This document shows positions 29,301 through 37,341 of a stretch of DNA of 64,000 nt, in pieces. Positions within the stretch are counted from its first letter, which is position 1; each line of letters begins with the position of its first letter. This DNA comes from Paracidovorax avenae (GTDB taxonomy: Bacteria; Pseudomonadota; Gammaproteobacteria; Burkholderiales; Burkholderiaceae_C): assembly GCF_040892545.1 (NCBI RefSeq), contig NZ_CP156079.1, positions 3,693,501 through 3,757,500 on the forward strand, written 5' to 3'. A program made the translations under genes and the position numbers. Under the pieces are notes generated by a model. The model was not told where the DNA came from, did no database searches, and was given only the letters and a program-made list of their open reading frames with translations.

Positions 29301-29537
29301 CTCGTTCACGCCCGCGATCACGCCCAGGCGCCGCTCCAGCGGCGTGGCCACGCTGGTGGCCATGGTCTCGGGGCTGGCGCCGGGCAGGCTGGCCGAGACG
29401 GAGATGGCCGGATAGTCCACCTGCGGCAACGGCGCCACCGGCAGCAGGAAAAATGCCGCGATGCCCGCCAGCGCCATGCCGATGGTGAGCAGCACCGTGG
29501 CCACGGGCCGCTCGACGAAGGGGCGCGAGAGGTTCAC
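26325..29537 (-). CDS. mdtC: RND multidrug efflux transporter, MdtC/MuxC type
   Basis: 1070 aa, the usual RND length. Opening MNLSRPFVERPVATVLLTIG, first periplasmic loop ending in QVDYPAISVSASLPGASPE, TM4 with the proton-relay Asp pair region GFVVDDAIVVLEN, and TM10-11 with GIVKKNAILIIDFALEAER are all typical of the heteromeric MdtB/MdtC pumps. It pairs with MdtB to form a mixed trimer that drives drug/proton antiport into the NodT duct. The start is GTG at 29537, overlapping the mdtB stop (GTGA), and the stop overlaps the outer-membrane gene, so translation is coupled along the operon. Confidence 0.95.
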   Translation of the reverse strand: MNLSRPFVERPVATVLLTIGMALAGIAAFFLLPVAPLPQVDYPAISVSASLPGASPETMATSVATPLERRLGVIAGVNEMTSSSSSGSARISLQFDLNRKIDSAAREVQAAINASRADLPATLRSNPTYRKINPADSPVIILALTSRSRTPGEIYDAVSNVVSQRISQVEGVGDVEIGGGSLPAVRVELLPFALNRYGIGSEDVRAAIQAANANRPKGAIESDGRRMQIYTPSPSRRAADYADLVIAWRDGAPVRLGDVAQVIDGVENTRTLGLFNGEPAIVVLITRQPGANIIQTVDGVRALIPSLQAQLPQDIRIAVASDSTNSIRASLREIEVTLMVSIALVVLVVGLFLRKARATVIPAVATVVSLLGTFGIMYLLGFSLNNLSLMALTVATGFVVDDAIVVLENTSRHIEAGMDRMEAALQGAREVGFTVLSISLSLVAVFIPLLFMDGQVGRLFREFAVTLSVAVAISLVISLTTTPMMCAWLLRPEGADGHPGAPPRPRGRFARWTVAAQDAVLRGYGHALDWALASKALVVVILLAVIGLNVYLFSHIPKGFFPQQDNGQLVAGLRADQSISSGALADKLRQAVDIIRKDPAVDTVVGFSGGGRAGGGFMFVNLKPVSERSDPSMAVVGRLRPQLAALTGLQVFLSPVQDLRMGGRSSNSTYQYTLKSDNLADLRAWATRLAERLKQETLLTDVDTDQADNGSETYVEVDRDSAARLGVSAAAIDAALYNAFGQRSVATIYSELNQYSVIMEWAPGYTRGPPALKDVFVPANPSGATGSPANPGQRGASTGQVLANTQESMVPLSAIAKVVERSSPTSISHQDGELATTISFNLDGNTSLGEARQIVAQAEADIAMPTNVRGSFEGTARSFQQTQGQQFFLILAAIVVIYIVLGILYESLIHPVTVLTTLPSAGVGAVLALLLFNMQFTIIALIGVFLLIGIVKKNAILIIDFALEAERARGLSATQAVREACMLRFRPILMTTLAAALGALPLAIGFGQGSELRQPLGVAIIGGLIASQLLTLLTTPVVYVLLDRLRRPSGNERHLSRAADTPPAVPAQHP

Positions 29538-32500
29538 GGGCGGCCCTCCCCGCCCGGCGCGGCGGGCACCTCGGGCGCCGCGGCCGTGCCCCGGCCCGTC
29601 CAGCGGCGGCCCAGCCGGTCGAAGGCGAGGTAGATCACCGGCGTGGTGAAGAGCGTGAGCAGCTGGCTCAGCACCAGCCCGCCGAAGATCGCCAGGCCCA
29701 GCGGGCGGCGCAATTCGGCGCCCTCGCCCCAGCCCAGCATCAGCGGCAGCGCGGCGAACAGCGCGGCCAGCGTGGTCATCAGGATGGGCCGGAAGCGCAG
29801 CAGCGCGGCCTGGTGGATGGCCTCGTGCGGCGGCAGTCCCTGGCCGCGCTCGGCGTCGATGGCGAAGTCGATCATCATGATCGCGTTCTTCTTGACGATG
29901 CCGATCAGCAGGATGATGCCGATGATGCCGATCACCCCGAGGTCATTGCCCGTGAGCATGAGCGCAAGCAGCGCACCCACCCCGGCCGAGGGCAGCGTGG
30001 AAAGGATGGTGAGCGGGTGCACGTAGCTCTCGTAGAGCACGCCCAGCACGATGTAGACGCAGACCATCGCGGCCAGGATCAGCCAGAGCTGGCTGGTGAG
30101 CGATTTCTCGTAGGCCCCGGCCGCGCCCTGGAACTGCATCGACAGGCCCGCGGGCATGCCGATCTCCTTCGCTGCCGCACGGATCGCATCGACCGAGTCG
30201 CCCAGGGAGGCGCCATCGGCCCTGTCGAAGCCCAGCGTGGCCGCCGGGTATTGCGCCACGCGCGTGATCTGCAGGGGCGCCGGCTGCTCGCGGATGGTCG
30301 CCACGGCCGACAGCGGCGTGGGCGCCCCGCCGCCCGTGCGCAGCTGCAGCGTGCCCAGCGCCTCGGGGCTGGACAGCCCCTCCTTCTGCGCTTCCAGGAT
30401 CACGCGGTACTGGTTGGTCTCGGTGAAGATGGTGGAGACGATGCGCTGGCCGAAGGCGCTGTACAGGGTATCGTCCACCGAACTGGCGGTGACCGAGAGG
30501 CGCGCGGCCGTGGCCCGGTCGATGTCCACGAAGGCCGAGAGTCCCTGCGCGCCCGCGTCGGTGGTGGCGTTGCGCACCTGCGGCACCGTGCGCAGCCGCT
30601 CCACCAGCTTGTTCGTCCAGGCGTTCACCTCGGCGGAATCGACGCCGCCGATGGTGGCGCGGTATTCCGTGGGTCCGGTTTCCGCGTCGATGGTCAGGTC
30701 CTGCGTGGGCTGCAGGTACAGCGTGACGCCCGCCACCGCGTTCACCCGGTCGCGCAGGCGGCGCATGACCACCTCCTGGCTGTCGCGCCCGGCCTGGAGG
30801 TTGATGAGCAGGCTGCCCGTGTTGAGCATGGCGTTGTTGGCGCCGTCCACCCCCACGAAGGAACTGAGCGAGGCCACGTCGGGGTCCTGCAGGATGGCGC
30901 GCACGGCCTCCTGCTGCAGTGCGCTCATGCGCTCGAACGAGACGTCCTGCGCCGCCACCAGGCGGCCCTGCAGCTGGCCCGTGTCCTGCGTGGGAAACAG
31001 CCCCTTGGGGATGAAGACGTACAGCACCACGGTGAGCGCGAGCGTCAGCAGGGCCACGACGAGCGTGGCGCCCTGGCGGCGCAGCACCCACTGCAGCCAC
31101 ACGTCGTAGCGCGCGATCACGCGGTCGAAACCGCGCTGGATGGCGCCGCCCAGCCCGCGCGGCGGGGTGTCGGGCACGGCGCGCAGCCAGCGCGCGGACA
31201 TCATCGGCACCAGGGTGAGCGAGACCACCGCCGAGATCAGGATGGTGAGCGCCAGCGTCACCGCGAACTCGCGGAACAGGCGGCCCACCACGTCGCTCAT
31301 GAACAGCAGCGGGATCAGCACGGCGATCAGCGACACGGTGAGCGAGATGATGGTGAAGCCGATCTGCGTGGCCCCCTTGAGCGCGGCCTGGAACGGCGGC
31401 TCGCCCTCTTCGATGTAGCGGGCGATGTTCTCGATCATGACGATGGCGTCGTCCACCACGAAGCCGGTGGCGATGGTGAGCGCCATCAGGCTCAGGTTGT
31501 TCAGGCTGTAGCCCAGCAGGTACATCACGCCGCAGGTGCCGATGAGCGAGATCGGCACCGCCAGGCTGGCGATGACCGTGGCGGGCAGGCTGTGCAGGAA
31601 GAAGAAGATCACCAGCACCACCATCAGCACGGCGAGCACCAGTTCCATCTCGACGTGGTGGACGGAGGCCCGGATGCCCGTGGTGCGGTCCGAAAGCACC
31701 TGCACGTCCAGGCCCGCGGGCAGCCCGGCCTGCAGTTCGGGCAACTGGCGCTGGATGCTGTCCACCGTGGAGATCACGTTGGCGCCCGGCTGGCGCTGCA
31801 CATTCAGGATGATGGCAGGCGTCAATGTGGCCCCCACGCTCCCGGCTTCACCTGGTTCGCTGCCCCCCGGGGGGGCCTCCGCTTGCTTGGGGCGGCCCGG
31901 CGCGGCGCGGACGCCGGCCCATGCACCCAGCCGGTCGTTCTCGGCACCGTTCACCACGCGGGCGACATCGACCATGCGGACCGGGGCGCCGTTCTTCCAG
32001 GACACGACGAGCCGCTTGTAGTCGTCCACCGTGAGCAGTTGGTCGTTGGCGTTGATGGTGTAGGCGCGCTGCGGCCCGTCGAAGCTGCCCTTGGCGCTGT
32101 TGGCGTTGGCCGCCGAGATGGCGCTGCGCAGCGTGTCCAGCCCGATCCCGTAGGAGGCCAGCGCCTTGGTGTCGGCCTGGATGCGCACGGCGGGCCGCTG
32201 GCCGCCGGCCAGGGTCACCAGGCCCACGCCCTGCACCTGGCTGATCTTCTGCGCCAGCCGCGTGTTCACGAGGTTCTGCACCTCGGTGAGCGGCATGGTG
32301 TCGGAGCTGATCGCCAGCGTGAGCACCGGCGCGTCGGCCGGGTTCACCTTGGCATAGACGGGCGGCGCGGGCAGGTCGGTGGGCAGCAGCGAGGAGCCGG
32401 CATTGATGGCCGCCTGTACCTCTTGCTCGGCGATGTCGATGGCCAGGCCCAGGTCGAACTGCAGCGTGACGATGGACACGCCCGCCGCGCTGGTGGAGGC

Positions 32501-32740
32501 CATGCGGGCCAGGCCCGGCATCTGCCCGAACTGCCGCTCCAGCGGCGCGGTGACGTTGCGGCTCATGACCTCCGGGCTGGCGCCGGGATAGAGCGTCTGC
32601 ACCTGGATGGTCGGATAGTCCACCTGCGGCAGGGCCGACAGGGGCAGGAAGCGGAACCCCACCAGCCCCGCCAGCACGATGGCCAGCATGAGGAGCGCGG
32701 TGGCGACGGGCCGCTCGATGAAAGGACGCGAGGGACTCAT
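29534..32740 (-). CDS. mdtB: RND multidrug efflux transporter, MdtB/MuxB type, with a foreign insertion
   Basis: 1068 aa. MSPSRPFIERPVATALLMLA, QVDYPTIQVQTLYPGASPEV, TM4 GFVVDDAIVMIENIARYIEEGE and GIVKKNAIMMIDFAIDAER identify an RND pump of the MdtB kind. It differs from family norms by about 30 extra residues (about 277-306) between GAWAG and TPAIILNVQRQPGAN in the periplasmic domain: a Pro/Gly/Ala/Glu-rich piece coded by a GC-rich sequence (see the separate repeat entry). The reading frame stays open, so the pump may still be functional with an extra loop. Located 21 bases after mdtA and overlapping mdtC by four. Confidence 0.94.
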   Translation of the reverse strand: MSPSRPFIERPVATALLMLAIVLAGLVGFRFLPLSALPQVDYPTIQVQTLYPGASPEVMSRNVTAPLERQFGQMPGLARMASTSAAGVSIVTLQFDLGLAIDIAEQEVQAAINAGSSLLPTDLPAPPVYAKVNPADAPVLTLAISSDTMPLTEVQNLVNTRLAQKISQVQGVGLVTLAGGQRPAVRIQADTKALASYGIGLDTLRSAISAANANSAKGSFDGPQRAYTINANDQLLTVDDYKRLVVSWKNGAPVRMVDVARVVNGAENDRLGAWAGVRAAPGRPKQAEAPPGGSEPGEAGSVGATLTPAIILNVQRQPGANVISTVDSIQRQLPELQAGLPAGLDVQVLSDRTTGIRASVHHVEMELVLAVLMVVLVIFFFLHSLPATVIASLAVPISLIGTCGVMYLLGYSLNNLSLMALTIATGFVVDDAIVMIENIARYIEEGEPPFQAALKGATQIGFTIISLTVSLIAVLIPLLFMSDVVGRLFREFAVTLALTILISAVVSLTLVPMMSARWLRAVPDTPPRGLGGAIQRGFDRVIARYDVWLQWVLRRQGATLVVALLTLALTVVLYVFIPKGLFPTQDTGQLQGRLVAAQDVSFERMSALQQEAVRAILQDPDVASLSSFVGVDGANNAMLNTGSLLINLQAGRDSQEVVMRRLRDRVNAVAGVTLYLQPTQDLTIDAETGPTEYRATIGGVDSAEVNAWTNKLVERLRTVPQVRNATTDAGAQGLSAFVDIDRATAARLSVTASSVDDTLYSAFGQRIVSTIFTETNQYRVILEAQKEGLSSPEALGTLQLRTGGGAPTPLSAVATIREQPAPLQITRVAQYPAATLGFDRADGASLGDSVDAIRAAAKEIGMPAGLSMQFQGAAGAYEKSLTSQLWLILAAMVCVYIVLGVLYESYVHPLTILSTLPSAGVGALLALMLTGNDLGVIGIIGIILLIGIVKKNAIMMIDFAIDAERGQGLPPHEAIHQAALLRFRPILMTTLAALFAALPLMLGWGEGAELRRPLGLAIFGGLVLSQLLTLFTTPVIYLAFDRLGRRWTGRGTAAAPEVPAAPGGEGRP
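31823..31915. repeat. In-frame GC-rich repeat-like insertion within mdtB
   Basis: About 93 bases (31 codons or fewer) that interrupt an otherwise conserved periplasmic segment of MdtB. It contains a run of seven C or G on each side of a palindromic centre (around 31861-31877) followed by a segment with GCTTGCTTGGGGCGGCCC at about 31881-31898. This style of C/G-run palindrome followed by GGGGCGGCCC resembles small dispersed intergenic repeats I recall from Acidovorax and relatives. No second copy was found by eye in this window, so the repeat-family identity is inference. Confidence 0.6.
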
Positions 32741-32761
32741 GGACGGGAATGCGCGCGGGGA

Positions 32762-34240
32762 TCAGGAACGGCTGGCAGGCACCGAAGCCGCCGCGGTGGC
32801 CGGAGTGGACGCGGCCGGCGCCGCTTCACCGGCATCTGGGCGGTGCCGGTGGCGGTGCGGCGCGCCGTCGGAGCCGTCGGCACCGCCGCGCTGCGCACCC
32901 GCCGGCCAGGACGCACCGGAAGCCCGCCCGCGCCGCCCCGGCGCGCCCTGGGCCGCGCCCGGCCCGCCGGGCTCCTGCAACTGCACGCGCGCACCGTCGC
33001 GCAGGCGGTCGCCGCCTTCGGTCACCACGCGCTCGCCGGGCTTCAGCCCTTCCGCGATCGCCGCCCATTCCACCGTGGACTGGCCGCGCCGCACCTTGCG
33101 CAGCGTCACCGTGCGGTCGTCGTTGATCACGTACACGAAGTCGCCGTTCGCCCCGGTCCGCACCGCGGTCACGGGCACCACCAGGGCCTCCACCTCGCGC
33201 AGTTCCATCCGCACGTTCACGAACTGGTTGGGAAAGAGCCGGCCGTCGGCATTGGCGAAGCGCGCCTTGGCCTTCACGGTGCCGGTGGCGGTGTCCACCA
33301 GGTTGTCCAGCGTGGAGAACCGGCCCTGGGCGAGGTCCGTGGTGCGGGTGCGGTCCTTGGCCACCACCGGCAGCCCCGCGGCGCCGGTCTCGGCAGCGGC
33401 GGTCTGCACGTCGGCCACGCGGTCCTGCGTGACGGTGAACTCCACGTCGATGGGCACCGTCTGCGTGATCGTGGCGATCCCCGATGTATCGCCCGTGGTC
33501 ACGTAATTGCCCGCATCCACCGCGCGCAGGCCGATGCGGCCCGCGGCTGGCGCCGTCACGCGCGTGTAGCCGAGGTTGAGCCGGGCGGTGCGCTCCTGCG
33601 CGCGGTCCGTCATCACGGTGCCTTCCAGCTGCTTGACCAGCGCGGCCTGCGTGTCCACGTCCTGCCGGGCGATGGAGTCCTGCGACAGCAGGGTGCGGTA
33701 GCGCTCCAGGGTGATGCGCGCGTTCTCCAGCTGCGCCTCGTCGCGCCGCAGCGTGCCTTCGGCCTGCATCAGCGCCTGCTCGTAGGGGCGCGGATCGACC
33801 TGCGCGAGCACCTGGCCCTTGCGCACCATCTGCCCTTCGGTGAACAGCACCTCGGTGAGCACGCCCGCCACCTGGGGCCTGAGAGTGACGGTGGCGACCG
33901 GCGTCACCGTGCCCAGGGCCTCGATGGCCACCGGCAGGCGCATCTGTCGGACCGTCGCATCGCCCACCGTGACCAGCAGCCGGCCCCCGCCGGCCCCTGC
34001 CCCGCCACCGGCCGGCCGGGCCGGTCCTCCCGGTCCGCCCGCGGCGGGAAAACCCGGACCGGCCACGGGGGCCTTGGAGCGCTGCACCAGCCACCAGGCG
34101 CCCGCGCACAGCAGGGCCACGCCCAGCACCGCCACCATGGCACCGAGCCATCGGGCGCGCCGGCCGGGCGGCCGCGGGCCTCCTTCAGGACCGGGCACGG
34201 GAGCGGCGGACGGGGCGGCTTGGGGGGCGTTGGGGCTCAT
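32762..34240 (-). CDS. mdtA: RND efflux membrane-fusion protein, MdtA/MuxA type
   Basis: 492 aa, longer than E. coli MdtA (415 aa) because of low-complexity ends. Residues 30-50 are a single membrane anchor (WLGAMVAVLGVALLCAGAWW), then a Gly/Pro/Ala-rich linker, the lipoyl/barrel region (GTVTPVATVTLRPQVAGVLT; EGQMVRKGQVLAQVDPRPYE), a coiled-coil hairpin (EGTLRRDEAQLENARITLERY) and the returning lipoyl half (LGYTRVTAPAAGRIGLRAVD). The C-terminal tail from about 435 is Pro/Ala/Gly-rich and poorly conserved. It bridges the MdtBC pump to the outer-membrane duct. First gene of the operon; it diverges from the LytS-type kinase gene. Confidence 0.95.
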   Translation of the reverse strand: MSPNAPQAAPSAAPVPGPEGGPRPPGRRARWLGAMVAVLGVALLCAGAWWLVQRSKAPVAGPGFPAAGGPGGPARPAGGGAGAGGGRLLVTVGDATVRQMRLPVAIEALGTVTPVATVTLRPQVAGVLTEVLFTEGQMVRKGQVLAQVDPRPYEQALMQAEGTLRRDEAQLENARITLERYRTLLSQDSIARQDVDTQAALVKQLEGTVMTDRAQERTARLNLGYTRVTAPAAGRIGLRAVDAGNYVTTGDTSGIATITQTVPIDVEFTVTQDRVADVQTAAAETGAAGLPVVAKDRTRTTDLAQGRFSTLDNLVDTATGTVKAKARFANADGRLFPNQFVNVRMELREVEALVVPVTAVRTGANGDFVYVINDDRTVTLRKVRRGQSTVEWAAIAEGLKPGERVVTEGGDRLRDGARVQLQEPGGPGAAQGAPGRRGRASGASWPAGAQRGGADGSDGAPHRHRHRPDAGEAAPAASTPATAAASVPASRS

Positions 34241-34598
34241 GGGTATCGGATACGGTGGCGACAGCGAAAAAGGCGCACGGCCGGGCGGCCACGCCTGCAG
34301 GCTCCCGGAGGACTGCGCCCCGATCGTAGAAGCTCAACGTGGCGTTTTGCCCGCTGCCATGCGAAGAAACGTAAATCCCCTACACCGGGCGGCCCCGCGT
34401 CGGCCGCCGGCACCCGCCGGAGCACCGCTGGCGCCACGCGGGTCACGGTCCGTCGCACCGCGCTGGCCGCGCGGGCCGGGCCGCGGCACAGTCGGCGGAC
34501 ATCGACCCCCCGCCCCCCCGCCGCAGGACTCCGGCGGGGCGCACAATCCGCAAGCGGGCGCTGCGGAACGCCACGCTGCCGCACCGCCCCACCCTGCC
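34241..34598. promoter_or_regulatory. Divergent intergenic region between mdtA and the LytS-type kinase gene
   Basis: 358 bases without a supported gene; long frames here are continuations of antisense shadows. It must hold promoters for both directions. I could not pick a convincing sigma70 pair or operator by eye. The part next to mdtA (about 34320-34385) is the only less GC-rich stretch. Confidence 0.5.
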
Positions 34599-35741
34599 AT
34601 GACGCCTTCGCCCCTGTCCCAGTTACTCCGCCACGGCCTGCTGGTCTCAGGCCTCTGCTCCGTCATCGCCGGCATCCAGGTGGCCTATGGCCGCGGCCCC
34701 TGGCATGCGCAACTGGTGTATTCCATGTCGATCGGCATGGTCAGCTGGCTGTTCGTGGAGGCCGGTCGCTTCTGGCTCACCCGCAACAGCCCCATCCCCT
34801 GGCCCCTGGGCTGGCCAGGATGGGTGCTGGTGGCCGTGAGCGGCACCCTCGGGTTCAACGCCGGCAATGCCATCGGCGACGCGTACGTCCGCTCGCTGCA
34901 TCTGCCGTACGCGGCGTCGCATCCGGGCGATCCCGGGTCGGCCGTCATCACCACCATGCTCGCCAGCGTCGCGGTGTCGCTGTTTTTCTATGCCCGGGGC
35001 AAGTCGCGCTACCTGGAGGGCCGCATCGCGCAGGCGCAGCGGGACGCGGCCGAGGCACGGCTCAAGCTGCTGCAGACCCAGCTCGAGCCGCACATGATGT
35101 TCAACACCCTGGCGAACCTGCGCGCCCTGATCGGCGCCGATCCGCCGCAGGCGCAGGCCATGCTGGACCATTTCATCGCCTACCTGCGCGCCACGCTGGG
35201 CGCCTCGCGCGCGACGGCCCACCCCCTGGCCGACGAATTCGCCCTGCTGCGCGACTACCTGGAACTCATGGCCGTGCGCATGGGGCCGCGCCTGTCCTAT
35301 GCGCTGGACCTGCCGCAGTCCCTGGAATCGGTCCCCGTCCCGCCGCTGCTGCTACAGCCCCTGGTGGAGAACGCGATCCGCCACGGCCTGGAGCCGCAGG
35401 TGGAGGGCGGCCGCATCGAAGTCACCGCACGGCGTGCTCCGGGCCCGGCCCCGCGCCTGGAGCTGAACGTCTGCGACACCGGCGCAGGCCTGCGGCCGGA
35501 CCCTGCGGCGCCCGGGGCGGCTCCGCGCTCCGGCAGCCGCTTCGGCCTGGCACAGGTCCGCGAACGGCTCGCCACGCTCGAAGGCCCCGGGGCCACGCTG
35601 GAGCTGGTGCCCGGCGACGGCGGCCGGGGCGCGCGGGCCTGCATCCTCCTGCCGCTGGATCTGCCCGCGGCCCCGTCCGGCGCCACCGCCGGCGCCCCCA
35701 CTGGAAACACCAAGACGCCATGCACGCCCCCCGCGCACTGA
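34599..35741 (+). CDS. LytS/AlgZ-type sensor histidine kinase
   Basis: 380 aa. Four hydrophobic segments in the first 140 residues (about 12-28, 38-58, 68-88 and 117-133), then a coiled coil (RIAQAQRDAAEARLKLLQTQ), the PF06580-type phosphoacceptor region LEPHMMFNTLANL with H165, and the ATPase N-box LVENAIRHGLEP with a glycine-rich box DTGAGL. The last 30 residues are low-complexity. It should phosphorylate the LytTR regulator encoded next; the two genes overlap by 22 bases. ATG 34599 is preferred because the longer frame runs antisense through mdtA. Confidence 0.92.
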   Translation: MTPSPLSQLLRHGLLVSGLCSVIAGIQVAYGRGPWHAQLVYSMSIGMVSWLFVEAGRFWLTRNSPIPWPLGWPGWVLVAVSGTLGFNAGNAIGDAYVRSLHLPYAASHPGDPGSAVITTMLASVAVSLFFYARGKSRYLEGRIAQAQRDAAEARLKLLQTQLEPHMMFNTLANLRALIGADPPQAQAMLDHFIAYLRATLGASRATAHPLADEFALLRDYLELMAVRMGPRLSYALDLPQSLESVPVPPLLLQPLVENAIRHGLEPQVEGGRIEVTARRAPGPAPRLELNVCDTGAGLRPDPAAPGAAPRSGSRFGLAQVRERLATLEGPGATLELVPGDGGRGARACILLPLDLPAAPSGATAGAPTGNTKTPCTPPAH

Positions 35742-36589
35742 TCGCCGAAGATGAACCCCTGCTGGCCGCGGCCCTGCGCCAGGAACTCGCGCGCGCCTGG
35801 CCGGAGCTGCAGATCGCCGCCACGGTGGGCGACGGCGACAGCGCCGTGCACCAGGCCCTGGCGCTGCAGCCCGACGTGCTGTGGTTCGACATCCGCATGC
35901 CCGGCCGCAGCGGGCTGGACGCCGCGCTGGAGATCGCCGGCGCCTGGCCGCTGGAGGAGGCGCCGTTTCCTGCCCTGGTCTTCGTCACCGCCTATGACCA
36001 GTACGCGGTGCAGGCGTTTGAGGCGCAGGCGCTCGACTACCTGCTCAAGCCCGTGCAGGCGCCCCGGCTGCTCAAGACCGTGCAGAAGGTCCAGGCCGTA
36101 CTGGCGGCCCGGGCCCGCCGGCCGGAGGGTTGCGAGGCCCCGGAAGCGGACGCTCCGCCGCGGGACGAAGCCGGGCTCGAGGCCCTGCTGGACCGCCTGC
36201 GCGGCCTGCTCCCGGGCCCGTCCCCTGCCACGGCAGCCACGGCAACGCCCTCCCCGGACGCCGTGCCGCTGACGGTCATCCAGGCCAGCAGCGGCCCGCG
36301 GATCCACTTCGTCCCCGTGGCGGACGTGCTGGTGTTCGAGGCGGCGGACAAATACGTGCGCGTGCTCACCGCCCGGCAGGAATACCTGATCCGGACCCCG
36401 CTCAAGGAACTGGCGGCGCAGCTCGAGCCCGACGTGTTCTGGCAGATCCACCGCGGCACGCTGGTGCGCGCGTCGGGCATCGAATCGGTGGAACGCGACG
36501 AGGCGGGGCGCCTGCACCTGCGCCTGCGCGAGCGGCCCGAGCGCCTGCCGGTGAGCCGCCTGCACGCCCACCGCTTCAAGGCGATGTGA
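35720..36589 (+). CDS. LytTR-family response regulator
   Basis: 289 aa. Receiver domain (1-120): IAEDEPLL acidic pocket, phosphoacceptor D57 in LWFDIRMPGRSG, TAYDQYAVQAFEAQALDYLLKPV with the conserved Lys. A Pro/Ala/Glu-rich linker (about 130-190) precedes the LytTR DNA-binding domain (about 195-289: VADVLVFEAADKYVRVLTAR, LKELAAQLEPDVFWQIHRGTLV, ending PVSRLHAHRFKAM). Partner of the overlapping LytS-type kinase. Targets are unknown; the divergent mdtABC operon is an obvious candidate by position. Confidence 0.94.
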   Translation: MHAPRALIAEDEPLLAAALRQELARAWPELQIAATVGDGDSAVHQALALQPDVLWFDIRMPGRSGLDAALEIAGAWPLEEAPFPALVFVTAYDQYAVQAFEAQALDYLLKPVQAPRLLKTVQKVQAVLAARARRPEGCEAPEADAPPRDEAGLEALLDRLRGLLPGPSPATAATATPSPDAVPLTVIQASSGPRIHFVPVADVLVFEAADKYVRVLTARQEYLIRTPLKELAAQLEPDVFWQIHRGTLVRASGIESVERDEAGRLHLRLRERPERLPVSRLHAHRFKAM

Positions 36590-36595
36590 AGCCCG

Positions 36596-36621
36596 GCCCC
36601 GGCCACCCGGGGGGCCGGGGC
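36596..36621. terminator. Bidirectional terminator-like hairpin
   Basis: GCCCCGGCC at 36596-36604 pairs perfectly with GGCCGGGGC at 36613-36621 around an 8-base loop, in the 43-base gap between the converging LytTR regulator and LysE-type genes. There is no T-run, so strength is uncertain. Confidence 0.6.
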
Positions 36622-36632
36622 ACGGGCGCGGT

Positions 36633-37277
36633 TCAGCGGTTGGCCGCCAGCAGCAGCCCGCCCGCGCCCATGAAGAAACCGCCCGTGGCCTTGTTCAGGC
36701 GCGCCACGCCCCGCTGCGAGCGGATGACGCGCCGGATCTGCCTGCCGCAGCTGGCATACACGGCCGTGGAGACGAACTCCGCCAGCAGGTACACCGAGCC
36801 CAGCACCAGGAACTGGCGCGCAGCAGGCTGCGCCGGATCGATGAACTGCGGAAAGACTGCCGCGAAAAGGATGATCGCCTTCGGGTTGGTGATGCCCAGC
36901 AGGAATTCCTGGGCGGCCAGCGCGCGCCAGGTGGGCACGGCGGCACGGTGCGCGGGCGCGGCAGCCGCGTCGCCGCCCTCCACCAGGTCCAGCCCGCCGA
37001 ACTCCCGGCTGTTCCAGGCCCGCCACCCCAGCCAGAACAGGTAGGCCGCGCCCACCCACTTCACGGTGGTGAAGGCGGCCTCGGAAGCCAGCAGCATGGC
37101 CCCCAGGCCCACGGCGGAGATGGTCAGGAAGATCGCGAACGCCGCCGCCCGCCCGATGGTGGCGAACATCGCCGCCCCCACCCCGGCGCGGATGCCGTTG
37201 TTCAGGCCGCAGAAATTGTTGGGGCCGGGCGTGAGCGCGATCGCCACGGCCACGGGAGCGAACAGGAGGGCATCCAT
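36633..37277 (-). CDS. LysE/RhtB-family amino-acid exporter
   Basis: 214 aa, six membrane segments. The N-terminal motif ALTPGPNNFCGLNNGIRAG is the LysE/RhtB signature; AAYLFWLGWRAW and FLLGITNPKAIILFAAVFPQF are the other conserved blocks. Members export lysine, homoserine/threonine or other amino acids; the substrate is not predictable here. ATG 37277 (MDALLFAPVA) is chosen since upstream sequence is non-hydrophobic shadow. A loop rich in Ala (GGDAAAAPAHRAAVPT) lies in the middle, as usual. Confidence 0.92.
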   Translation of the reverse strand: MDALLFAPVAVAIALTPGPNNFCGLNNGIRAGVGAAMFATIGRAAAFAIFLTISAVGLGAMLLASEAAFTTVKWVGAAYLFWLGWRAWNSREFGGLDLVEGGDAAAAPAHRAAVPTWRALAAQEFLLGITNPKAIILFAAVFPQFIDPAQPAARQFLVLGSVYLLAEFVSTAVYASCGRQIRRVIRSQRGVARLNKATGGFFMGAGGLLLAANR

Positions 37278-37341
37278 GATGATGACGGCAAGGGCGGCAG
37301 GGGCCGGGACCGCCAAGCATACTCCCGCGCGCGGATGGCCG

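Noticed and set aside
29813..36589. 2258-codon plus-strand open frame that covers mdtB, mdtA and the LytTR gene
   Set aside because: Only its last 289 codons, from ATG 35720, are the real regulator. The earlier part is antisense to mdtB and mdtA and is compositional shadow.
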